From: Bacteroidota bacterium
GTDB lineage: Bacteria > Bacteroidota > Bacteroidia > Bacteroidales > CG2-30-32-10
NCBI GenBank assembly: GCA_013334735.1
Contig: JAAXXA010000031.1
Coordinates: forward strand, 2,495 to 12,473
DNA length: 9,979 nt
Direction of reading: 5' to 3'
Of the stretch, positions 1-7,800 are shown in pieces. The number at the start of each line of letters is the position of its first letter. Within the stretch, counting starts at the first letter, position 1. The position numbers were made by a program, and so were the translations under genes. The notes beneath the pieces are model-generated. The model saw only the letters and a list, made by a program, of their open reading frames with translations. It ran no database searches and was not told the DNA's origin.

Positions 1-666
1 CCGGAAACATCAAGACTTATGCTCATTAAACCTGTTTATAAAGGCGATATCAGCGAAGGAATTGCAATGATGCACCTTGGCGATAGCGCATCTTTTATTA
101 TTAATGCCGATTCATTTTATTTTAAAAATGTTGGCGTGAAAACTCTTCCCGAAAAAATCGATTCCGGTTCAAAATTAGTTTTCGAAATAAAAGTTATAAG
201 TATTATGAAAAAAGCAGAATATGAAAAGGAACAAAAACTTAGAATGGAGAAAATGACTGCTATGATGGAAGAAAGAAAAAAGAAAGAACCTGAAGATATT
301 TTAACGTATGTTAAAGAAAATAAAATTACTGTTAAACCTACCGCTACAGGGCTTTATTATGTTGAAACAAAAAGGGGAACCGGTGTGAAAGCTGAAAGTG
401 GCAAACAGGTTTTTGTTAGTTATACCGGTAAATTGCTTGATGGAACAGTATTCGATTCTTCCGAAGGCAAGGCTCCTATTTCGTTTAAATTAGGTACTAA
501 AGAAGTAATTCCTGCATGGGATGAAGGAGTTGCTTTGATGCGCGTTGGTGGAAAAGCAAAGTTTGTTATTCCTTCAAATATAGCTTATGGTGAAAGAGGC
601 GCTGGTAATGTTATTATGCCTTATTCTCCTCTTGTTTTTGAGGTTGAACTCGTTGACGTAAAATAA
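1..666 (+). CDS. FKBP-type peptidyl-prolyl cis-trans isomerase, two-domain, 5' end outside the window
   Basis: The reading frame is open from base 1, so the start codon lies upstream; the Met at 19 falls inside an FKBP domain and is not a plausible start. The visible 221 residues hold the C-terminal half of one FKBP domain (about 1-63), a highly charged, probably helical Lys/Glu linker (about 64-107) and a complete FKBP domain (about 108-221). The complete domain keeps the expected pocket residues: YTG, VFDSS, the Trp in VIPAWDEG, AYGERG and VFEVEL. The partial domain looks degenerate: the position of the signature Trp is Ile (DISEG in place of GWDEG) and the YG motif is altered. FKBPs catalyse cis-trans isomerisation of prolyl bonds and can act as chaperones. 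Export is likely by analogy with the next gene, but the signal peptide is not visible. It lies 29 bp upstream of a second FKBP gene, probably in one operon. Confidence 0.9.
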   Translation, partial: PETSRLMLIKPVYKGDISEGIAMMHLGDSASFIINADSFYFKNVGVKTLPEKIDSGSKLVFEIKVISIMKKAEYEKEQKLRMEKMTAMMEERKKKEPEDILTYVKENKITVKPTATGLYYVETKRGTGVKAESGKQVFVSYTGKLLDGTVFDSSEGKAPISFKLGTKEVIPAWDEGVALMRVGGKAKFVIPSNIAYGERGAGNVIMPYSPLVFEVELVDVK

Positions 667-695
667 TTACAGATAATAAAATTAAAATAATTTTT

Positions 696-1868
696 ATGAA
701 AAAAATAATTGTAATATTAACAAGTATAATGATGACATCAATAATTGCAGAAGGTCAACTGCCGGAAAAGATCAAGAAAGACGAGGTTTATACTACTAAT
801 TCGGGTTTAAAAATTAAGTTTACGGTAATTAACATAAATAACAAACAACCAAAACCCGGGGATGTTGTAAAAGTTCATTACACAGGTAAATTAACTAATG
901 ATACTGTTTTTGACAGTTCTGTTAAAAGAGGCACTCCTATTCAATTTGTATTAGGAAAAGGGAACGTGATTAAAGGATGGGACGAAGGAATTGCTTTGAT
1001 GCATGTTGGCGATAAAGCGGTTTTAACAATTCCTGATTCACTTGGATATGGTGATAGAGATATGGGAGTGATTCCATCAAAATCAACTCTTATTTTCGAA
1101 GTTGAACTGGTTGATATTGCTGAAGGCGCTAAACCTTTTGAGACTGCAGGAAAAGATACAATTAAACTTGAAAGCGGTTTAAAATACATCATAGTTAAAA
1201 AAGGAACTGGTATTAAAGTTGAAAAAGGAATGAATGTAACAGTTAATTATACCGGTTATTTTGAAGACGGGAAAATATTTGACTCAAGTGTGGAAAGAGG
1301 CGAGCCAATTTCGATTCCTATTGGAAAAGGTAAAGTTATTAAAGGCTGGGACGAAGGAATTCCCTTATTATCGGTAGGTGATAAAGCCCGTTTATTAATT
1401 CCATATAATCTGGCTTATGGCGAAACTGCGCGTGGTCCTATTCCCGCTATGTCAAACCTGATTTTTGATGTGGAAGTTATTAAAGCTGAAAAAAGTACTT
1501 CTCCTGAACCTTATGATGTAAAAGGAAAAGATACATTGAAAACTGCATCTGGCTTACAATATATCATTGTAAAAGAAGGTACGGGGGCTCAGGCAACAAG
1601 TGGAAAAACTGTTAAAGTTCATTATACAGGTTACTTTACTGATGGTAAAATTTTTGACTCAAGTGTTGAAAGAGGGACCGCGTTTAGTTTTCCATTAGGA
1701 CAAGGAAGAGTTATTGCAGGTTGGGATGAAGGTATTGCTTTACTTAAAGTTGGAGGAAAAGCGCGTTTGATTATCCCTTATCAACTTGGTTATGGCGAAA
1801 ATGCTTATAATTCTATTCCTGCTAAATCAACACTTATATTTGATGTTGAATTAATAGATGTGAAGTAA
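696..1868 (+). CDS. Exported FKBP-type peptidyl-prolyl cis-trans isomerase with three tandem FKBP domains
   Basis: The 390-residue protein starts with MKK and a hydrophobic stretch to about residue 20, a probable Sec signal peptide, which supports this start. Three FKBP domains follow at about 30-142, 155-263 and 278-390. Each keeps the core pocket pattern: Y62/Y185/Y310 in the YTG motif, FDSS, VI(K/A)GWDEG with W95/W218/W343, a YG motif (Y118/Y241/Y365) and IFxVE. The position of human FKBP12 Phe46 is Ile in domains 1 and 2 but Phe (F330) in domain 3. Domains 2 and 3 share a linker (GKDT, then SGL and YIIVK) and similar DNA, indicating an internal duplication. The predicted role is prolyl isomerase or chaperone for periplasmic proteins. 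The gene lies 29 bp after another FKBP gene, with no promoter seen between them, and is followed by an intrinsic terminator. Whether all three domains are active is not shown by sequence alone. Confidence 0.93.
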   Translation: MKKIIVILTSIMMTSIIAEGQLPEKIKKDEVYTTNSGLKIKFTVININNKQPKPGDVVKVHYTGKLTNDTVFDSSVKRGTPIQFVLGKGNVIKGWDEGIALMHVGDKAVLTIPDSLGYGDRDMGVIPSKSTLIFEVELVDIAEGAKPFETAGKDTIKLESGLKYIIVKKGTGIKVEKGMNVTVNYTGYFEDGKIFDSSVERGEPISIPIGKGKVIKGWDEGIPLLSVGDKARLLIPYNLAYGETARGPIPAMSNLIFDVEVIKAEKSTSPEPYDVKGKDTLKTASGLQYIIVKEGTGAQATSGKTVKVHYTGYFTDGKIFDSSVERGTAFSFPLGQGRVIAGWDEGIALLKVGGKARLIIPYQLGYGENAYNSIPAKSTLIFDVELIDVK

Positions 1869-1891
1869 ATCTATACAAAATCAGTTTATTG

Positions 1892-1922
1892 AAAAAGCCA
1901 ATGAGTTGTCGTTGGCTTTTTT
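1892..1922 (+). terminator. Rho-independent terminator of the FKBP operon
   Basis: A 10-bp perfect inverted repeat, arm AAAAAGCCAA at 1892-1901 and arm TTGGCTTTTT at 1912-1921, encloses a 10-base loop. The transcript ends in six U (1917-1922). It begins 24 bp after the stop codon of the three-domain FKBP gene, the expected place for an operon terminator. Confidence 0.85.
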
Positions 1923-1931
1923 CTATATTTG
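1906..1931 (+). promoter_or_regulatory. Bacteroidota-type sigma-A promoter for the outer-membrane protein gene
   Basis: TATATTTG at 1924-1931 matches the Bacteroidota -7 consensus TAnnTTTG exactly. A TTG at 1906-1908, in the loop of the preceding terminator, could serve as the -33 element, but the 15-base gap is shorter than usual. Transcription would start near 1936-1938, giving a leader of about 20-25 bases before the ATG at 1960. The match and position are seen; activity is inferred. Confidence 0.6.
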
Positions 1932-1959
1932 CATATTCCAAACATTAATTTCCTAAAAA

Positions 1960-3609
1960 ATGAAAAAAATAATATTTAGTCTTTTTTTATTAATTTTTAC
2001 ATCAAGGATTTCTTATTCACAAGAAGTTTATCAAAATGTGAGTAATATAAATATTTATGATTTTATTGATGAGCTTGCGAATTGTGGAATTATTTCTGTA
2101 AATTCTGTTGTAAAGCCATATTCAAGAATGTTTATTGCTGAAAAGCTTAAAGAATCTTCTGAAAAATCACAGCAATTGAATAAACGACAAAAAGATGAAT
2201 TAGAATTTTATTTAAAAGATTTTAATAAAGAATTACCCGGTTTAGAAACAACCGATTTTTTTGCTAAAAAGTTTATTTTTAAGAAAAAGGGGATTCCTGA
2301 TAAAAGGATAGATCTGTTTTATTATAAAGATTCACTAACAACAATTACAGTAAATCCTGTATTCGGGGTCAATTATTTTTATAATAAAAATGGCGCAAAC
2401 TATCATAGGTGGAATGGACTGGAAGCATCTGCTTATGTTGGGAAAAATTGGGGCTTTTATGCCAGTTTAAGAGACAATTATGAATCGGAATTATTTGCTA
2501 AAAGCGCATATATTACTCCGCAAACCGGTGGTTGCATAAAACCAAGCAGCAAGGGAGGTGGAGATTTTGAAGAAATGAAAGGAGGAGCAACCTATTCATG
2601 GAAGTGGGGAAGTATAGGCTTAGTAAAAGATAATTTAACATGGGGTAATAATTATAACGGAGCCAATATTATTTCTAATAAAGCGCCATCCTTTCCATTT
2701 TTAAAACTTCATTTGAATCCTGTAAAATGGTTCGACTTTAATTATATTCACGGATGGCTTGTATCTAGAGTTATAGACAGTTTGAGAACGTATAATTATA
2801 ATAATGGCAGCCGGATTATTTATCGTCAAAAATATATTGCAGCTAATATGTTTACTTTTTCTCCTTTTAAAAAGTTAAACATTTCGTTTGGAAACTCGAT
2901 AATATATAGCGACATTGGTGTTCAGCCGGGCTTTTTGATTCCAATAATGTTTTTCAAAGCTGTTGATCATAGTCAGAATGGGATGAACAATTACGGGGGG
3001 CAGAATGCTCAAATGTTTTTTGATATTTCATCAAGGCAGATTAAGCATGTACATTTATATTCTTCGTTATATGTTGATGAGATCAATATTGGCAATATGC
3101 GGGATAAACAAAAGCAATCAAATTTTATAAGTTTCAAGTGCGGCTTTTCAGTTTCTGATTACCCTTTTCGAAATTTTATGATTTTTTCTGAATATACACG
3201 TACAAATCCTATTACTTATAAGCATTTTATTCCTGCTACTACATTTGAGTCAAACTTATATACTCTTGGAAATTATTTAAAAGACAATTCGGATGAATGG
3301 TTTTTTTGTTTGAGATATAAACCACTTAGAGGTTTGCATGTAGATGTTTCTTATTTGTTTGCCAGAAAAGGACCTGATTATCCTTATACGGGAATAGGTT
3401 CAAGCGGTCTTGGAATGCCATTCATGGATACTGTTAACTGGTATAAAAAGGATCTTTCTCTTCAGGTAAGTTATGAGGCATTTAACGATATATTTTTATT
3501 TGCTGCATTTTCGAATTCTCTAATTAAAGATGATCTAAAATTTTATACTCCTGTATATTTTCAGGGAAGTACAAACACTATTAATTTCGGAATTAACTGG
3601 GGATTTTAA
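1960..3609 (+). CDS. Probable outer-membrane beta-barrel protein, Wzi-like capsule-assembly family
   Basis: This 549-residue protein begins with an MKK-led hydrophobic signal peptide, with likely cleavage after residue 20 (ISYS, then QEVY), which fixes the start. Residues about 28-92 look helical and charged, with short motifs such as FIDELA and KPYSRM. From about residue 125 to the end the chain alternates short aromatic-rich amphipathic strands with polar Asn/Gly/Ser loops, and it ends in Phe (INWGF), as many outer-membrane barrels do. A helical N-terminal part followed by a large barrel fits the Wzi family, which holds capsular polysaccharide at the cell surface in Gram-negatives. I recognise the general pattern (for example, the Trp-rich WGNNYNG region near 228 and the SFPFLKL strand), not a diagnostic motif. 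No glycosyltransferase or other capsule gene is nearby, so the substrate is unknown. It has its own promoter and is probably monocistronic. A generic Bacteroidota barrel protein is the alternative. Confidence 0.65.
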   Translation: MKKIIFSLFLLIFTSRISYSQEVYQNVSNINIYDFIDELANCGIISVNSVVKPYSRMFIAEKLKESSEKSQQLNKRQKDELEFYLKDFNKELPGLETTDFFAKKFIFKKKGIPDKRIDLFYYKDSLTTITVNPVFGVNYFYNKNGANYHRWNGLEASAYVGKNWGFYASLRDNYESELFAKSAYITPQTGGCIKPSSKGGGDFEEMKGGATYSWKWGSIGLVKDNLTWGNNYNGANIISNKAPSFPFLKLHLNPVKWFDFNYIHGWLVSRVIDSLRTYNYNNGSRIIYRQKYIAANMFTFSPFKKLNISFGNSIIYSDIGVQPGFLIPIMFFKAVDHSQNGMNNYGGQNAQMFFDISSRQIKHVHLYSSLYVDEINIGNMRDKQKQSNFISFKCGFSVSDYPFRNFMIFSEYTRTNPITYKHFIPATTFESNLYTLGNYLKDNSDEWFFCLRYKPLRGLHVDVSYLFARKGPDYPYTGIGSSGLGMPFMDTVNWYKKDLSLQVSYEAFNDIFLFAAFSNSLIKDDLKFYTPVYFQGSTNTINFGINWGF

Positions 3610-3703
3610 AAATAAATTATAATAGAACGCTGATAAGGCAGGTTTATCTAAGATTAAATATGATTTTTTTCGTTTATGTGAATTTTTAGTGATAACACAA
3701 ACA

Positions 3704-3725
3704 AAGGTATTTTACGAAACACCTT
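3704..3725. other. Short imperfect hairpin in the leader region
   Basis: Arms AAGGTATTT (3704-3712) and AAACACCTT (3717-3725) pair at eight of nine positions around a TACG tetraloop. It lies 95 bp after the stop of the barrel gene and is not followed by a T-run, so it is not a standard terminator. It might protect the 3' end of the upstream transcript, or be chance in AT-rich DNA. Confidence 0.25.
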
Positions 3726-3784
3726 ATTAACAAAAACATGTTGATATATAAATTAAAATAGGAAACAAGCTATTTTCCTTTTGT

Positions 3785-3799
3785 TAATTTTGCATGCAA
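3785..3799 (+). promoter_or_regulatory. -7 promoter element overlapped by a 10-bp palindrome, upstream of the cyanophycinase gene
   Basis: TAATTTTG at 3785-3792 matches the Bacteroidota -7 consensus TAnnTTTG. No good TTG -33 partner is visible at the usual distance. The perfect palindrome TTGCATGCAA (3790-3799) overlaps the end of the -7 box and the predicted transcription start, where a repressor would block initiation. The leader to the ATG at 3872 would be about 75 bases. Promoter use is plausible; the operator reading is speculative. Confidence 0.45.
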
Positions 3800-3871
3800 T
3801 TATGATGAAAGCAAAGTACGTTAATAAAAATTATATCTTGCTTAAATAGAAAAAAATACTAAAATAAAAGC

Positions 3872-4741
3872 ATGCATTTATTTGACAATAATTCTTATAC
3901 AGATTCTTCAAAAAAGGGATATCTGGTTCTTATCGGAGGGGCTGAAGACAGAAAAGATAACAAAACAATTTTAAAGAAAGTTGTAAGCCTCAATAATGCA
4001 AAATCAGCTATAATAATACCTTCGGCTTCTGCTTACCCCGTGGGGCTTGCAGAGGATTATTCTCATATTTTTAAAGAATTAGGCGTCGAAAATATTTTCA
4101 TTTTTGATATAAGAGACAAGCACGAAGCGGAAGATATTAAATACCTTGAAAAAGTTGAAAATGCAGATTTGATTTTTTTTACCGGTGGCGATCAATTCAG
4201 GCTTGTAAACACAATAAATGACACATCTCTTTTTACAAAAATAAAAGAACGCTACTATAAAGGAGCTACCATAGCCGGAACAAGCGCCGGAGCTGCTGCT
4301 GCATGCGATCCGATAATTTTCGATGGAGATACTGAAGGTTTGAGAAAAGGCACTACAAGCCATTTTAAAGGATTCGGTTTTATCAAAAACATTATTATTG
4401 ATACTCATTTTGTAAATCGCGGACGTTTAGGAAGACTTACCCAGTTTCTTTGTTCGGGGAGCGCTACAAAGGGCATTGGTATTGGAGAAGATACAGCTAT
4501 TATAATTGATAAAAACGATATTTTTGAAGTAATAGGTTCTGAAATGGTAATTGTAGTAAATACTTCAGCTATCAGTTTTTCCGATTACAAAGAAGTAAAG
4601 GATAAAGACCCTATAGTAATAAATGATATCCGATTAGGATTCCTGCAATCGGGCAGTATTTTCAGTTTAAAAGAATGGAAAGTTATCAGCAGCAATGGTA
4701 AAATTGCAGAAACGATAAAACAAGTCAGCAGCTTAAATTAG
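3872..4741 (+). CDS. Cyanophycinase-like serine peptidase (family S51)
   Basis: The 289-residue soluble protein has no signal peptide, so it should be cytoplasmic. It carries the S51/cyanophycinase signatures: IGGAEDR at 21-27, FTGGDQ at 103-108, the nucleophile elbow GTSAGA with Ser138, a DTHF segment with His179 followed by RGRLGR (183-188), and GIGIGED with Glu206. Cyanophycinase cleaves the storage polymer cyanophycin (multi-L-arginyl-poly-L-aspartate) into beta-Asp-Arg dipeptides, and the length fits the family. The residue before the conserved His is Thr178, where the well-studied cyanobacterial enzyme, as I recall it, has Gln; the Arg residues thought to hold the substrate are kept. 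No cyanophycin synthetase or isoaspartyl dipeptidase gene is adjacent, so a related specificity (another isoaspartyl or Asp-X peptide) is possible. The start is the only Met before the first core strand. A -7 promoter element lies about 80 bp upstream. Confidence 0.85.
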   Translation: MHLFDNNSYTDSSKKGYLVLIGGAEDRKDNKTILKKVVSLNNAKSAIIIPSASAYPVGLAEDYSHIFKELGVENIFIFDIRDKHEAEDIKYLEKVENADLIFFTGGDQFRLVNTINDTSLFTKIKERYYKGATIAGTSAGAAAACDPIIFDGDTEGLRKGTTSHFKGFGFIKNIIIDTHFVNRGRLGRLTQFLCSGSATKGIGIGEDTAIIIDKNDIFEVIGSEMVIVVNTSAISFSDYKEVKDKDPIVINDIRLGFLQSGSIFSLKEWKVISSNGKIAETIKQVSSLN

Positions 4742-4754
4742 AATTTCCGATTTT

Positions 4755-4859
4755 GAGTTGGGAGTTACAAGTTGGGAGTTAGGAGTTAGGAGTTGATAAC
4801 GCTTGAAACTTGAAGTCATTTCCTTATCCCTTATACCTTTTCACTTATACCTTATGCCT
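4755..4859. repeat. Heptanucleotide tandem repeat array with drifting unit sequence
   Basis: The sequence can be read as fifteen successive 7-base units without a slip. The first six (4755-4796) are variants of GAGTTAG (also GAGTTGG, AAGTTGG and GAGTTGA). Three transitional units follow (TAACGCT, TGAAACT, TGAAGTC). The last six (4818-4859) are variants of TATACCT (also TATCCCT, TATGCCT and TTTCACT). The array fills nearly all the space between the convergent cyanophycinase and protease genes and covers the protease stop codon (4852-4854). It resembles the short tandemly repeated (STRR) heptamers known from cyanobacteria in type. No ordinary terminator hairpin was seen in this convergent gap. 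Confidence 0.8.
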
Positions 4860-7800
4860 TTTTTACCAGCCTATTAACTGCATAACCTTCCGATGAAACT
4901 ATCTTAATAATATAAACTCCCGTTGGATTATCGTTAAGATTTAGATCAATTCTGTTAGTTCCCATAGATATGTCCCAAAGTTGAGAATAAACAAGTCTGC
5001 CAAGAATATCAGTAACTTCCAGATTAACGGTTTCCTGTTTATCTGCATCAAATTTTACGGTAAACTTATCATTGAAAGGATTGGGATATATGCCTAAAGT
5101 TAAAATTTTATTAAATTCATTAATGTTTTCTTGAGAAACGGGACTGAAACAAACATTATCTATATATGCATTATCGAGTACCTGATAACCAAATATAACG
5201 GTATCTTTAGCAACATTTCTTGTTTCAAAAGTAAGGGTAAAATGTTGACCTGCGTAAGAATCAAGATTTATAAAATGAGTAATAAAAGGATCGTTATGAG
5301 TAGTTGTAGGATTGTATGTATCGCCTAACTGAACACCATTAACTAGTATTCTTAAATTGCTTGCTTTTGTATAATCACCGGGTCCCATATACTGTGTGTA
5401 AAGGTCTCCGCCATTTGTTTGTTTCAGGTCGAAACGCATATTTGCAGAAGTCCATGAAGTAGCGTCAACACAAAAACTAAGTTTTGCGGAAAGAAATTCG
5501 TTTATTGTCCATGTATTAGCGCCATCAGGAATTTGAAGACTATCAATATAATCCAAAGCGTTTCCTCCTGTCATCAAAAAGCCGAAAGGTGGTGTATTAT
5601 CTGCTGCTGTTGAAATTTTTGCATGAGAATAACGTGTGGTTTCAATAAGTATCATATCATTAATATTTGTTTCTTCGAAGCCAATAGTATCAAAGCCGAT
5701 GTTTAAAATATTCTTAACAGAATAACCGCTAGAAATATCGTTATTATTCAAAGTATCTCCATGAAATTCCGTCCATGCGTCTATTGTATAATTTCCGGAT
5801 GCTGAAAGATCGGCAGGTGTAATGAAATCAACATCAAAAGTTTCGTTTGATAAAATAGTGTGTAAAATAGGAACAGTATCTTTTACAGGAGTTCCGCCAT
5901 TTACGCGGTATGCAATAACTAACGAATCACCTGCGGCAATAGAATCGCAACCATAAAATTTCACGGTAGCGCCAATAATTTCCGAATTGGTCAAATTACA
6001 TGAAGATAAAGGTTTCGTTATTTTTGTAACTCCAAAATCAAAATTTTGATTAAGCCTGCTTTGTATAGTGTAATCAATAATACTATCGTTTGCAGGCTGA
6101 TTGTCGTGATTGTATTTTACCCAGCAATCAATAACATGATTTCCCAATACAGAAAAATCGGCAGTTGCAGAAAAACTAAAATTTAATGTGTCGCCACCAT
6201 TCAAAGTATTTGCAAGTATTATAGTATCATTTACAATATTACCACCGTCTATTCTGTATGCGATAGGTAAAGAGTCGCCTGCCTGTATGCCTAAGCTACA
6301 ACCATTGTATTTTAAACTAACGGATATTTGTTCGGAATTAGTCAAACCACAAGCAGAAACAGGGTTTGTAATATTCAAAATCTGGAAATCGTTATCGGCA
6401 ACGGGGAATCCTACACCTATTGCATAAAATGCGTTTGACGACTGAGACATAGCCATAGAACATGTACCATAAAGGTCTTCCGCTGCTTTTAAAGATGCAA
6501 CCTGAGCATCAGCATAATCGGAAGAAGGAGTTAAATAAACGGTTAACATTCTATAAGCAATACTTGAAGCTGAATCAATACCAATTCCTGTAACATTATA
6601 TGTGTCGCCGTTATCATTTGTGCCCGTTCCACCCAAAGACAGTAAGAAAAACCAGTGTGAAAAAGGTCCCATATTAGTGTGAACACCTCCATTATCCATA
6701 ACATCATCATAAACCCAATACTGACCATGATAAGTATCAGGTAACTGATCTGATTTAGGGTCGGATAAAGATCTGAAACCATTGCCACCTGTGAGGTCTA
6801 TATCTTCACCAATATTCCAGTTGGGAATTATAGAATCGGCAAAAAATTTAATACAAGTGCCGAAAATATCACTAAAAGCTTCATTCAATGCGCCTGATTC
6901 ATCCTGATACGTGAGGTTTGCAGAATATTCATCAACGCCATGAGTTATTTCATGACCGGCAATATCTAAGGAAGTAAAGGCAGAAGTTTGAGTTCCATTC
7001 CCATCGCCATAAGTCATTTTTGTTCCATCCCAAAAGGCATTGTCGTAATTTACATCATAATGAACATAACTTAAAAGTTTAGCATTATTATTATCGTAGC
7101 TCAATCGCCCGAATTTTTGAAAATAATATTCATAAGTTTTTTCAGCTGCGAAATGAGCATCAGTAGCAACTTCATCTTGATTTGCATTTACATTATTCCA
7201 GTAATTATCATCATCATTAAAGTCAGTAGCACCTGAATAATCAGTTCCATTTTTTAAATTAAAAGTTTCAACACCATTACCATGAAAAGTTTCGCGCAAA
7301 CGATATAAACCGGGCGAAACAGAATCTGTATGAATTGTTTGCATCCCTGAATATTTTGTAACGGCTGTCCCTTTAACATCTGTATTCATTATCCTGTTTT
7401 CCTTGAACAATACGTCCCCTGTAACAGCATCAATAAATACATAATTTCTACTCAATGGTTTGCTTGCATATATATCTATTTTATAAGCGAGTTTGTAATT
7501 TGCAGCAATTCCTGACGATTTTTTATCGGCAATTACAAGCTCCGGTGTTGGGTAATATGTTGCATTCGGATCGTTTTGAATTTGTTTAAGCATTTTTTCT
7601 GAAGAAGAATCTTGCCACATATATTTTTTTGCACTAATAAATGAAATCGCTTTTTCTATAGCTTGTTCAGGAGTAATTTGAGCGGTATTGTTTAATTCAA
7701 TACCTTTTACTAATTTCCCGTTTCCGCTGACAGCTTTTCCACCTTTGGCATGAATGATATAAATAGCAGACCTTATAGGAATATTTTTATAGTATTGCTG

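Noticed and set aside
941..1192. Minus-strand open frame inside the three-domain FKBP gene.
   Set aside because: It is wholly covered by a well-supported gene on the other strand, resembles no protein family I know, and follows codon bias of the opposite strand.
3702..3709. CAAAGGTA, a -7 promoter match (TACCTTTG) on the minus strand pointing into the barrel gene.
   Set aside because: A six-base match is expected by chance at this base composition, and no minus-strand gene or -33 element supports it.
3802..3849. A 15-codon ATG-started frame in the cyanophycinase leader, a possible upstream or leader peptide.
   Set aside because: It is short, has no ribosome-binding signal, shows no attenuator hairpin and no run of Asp or Arg codons. 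Such frames are common in AT-rich leaders.
4079..4408. Minus-strand open frame of 109 codons inside the cyanophycinase gene.
   Set aside because: Shadow of a gene with clear catalytic motifs; low-complexity Ser/Cys-rich translation.
6543..6788. Second minus-strand frame inside the M4 protease catalytic region.
   Set aside because: It overlaps the conserved GGVH segment of the real gene in another frame; no independent start signal or homology.
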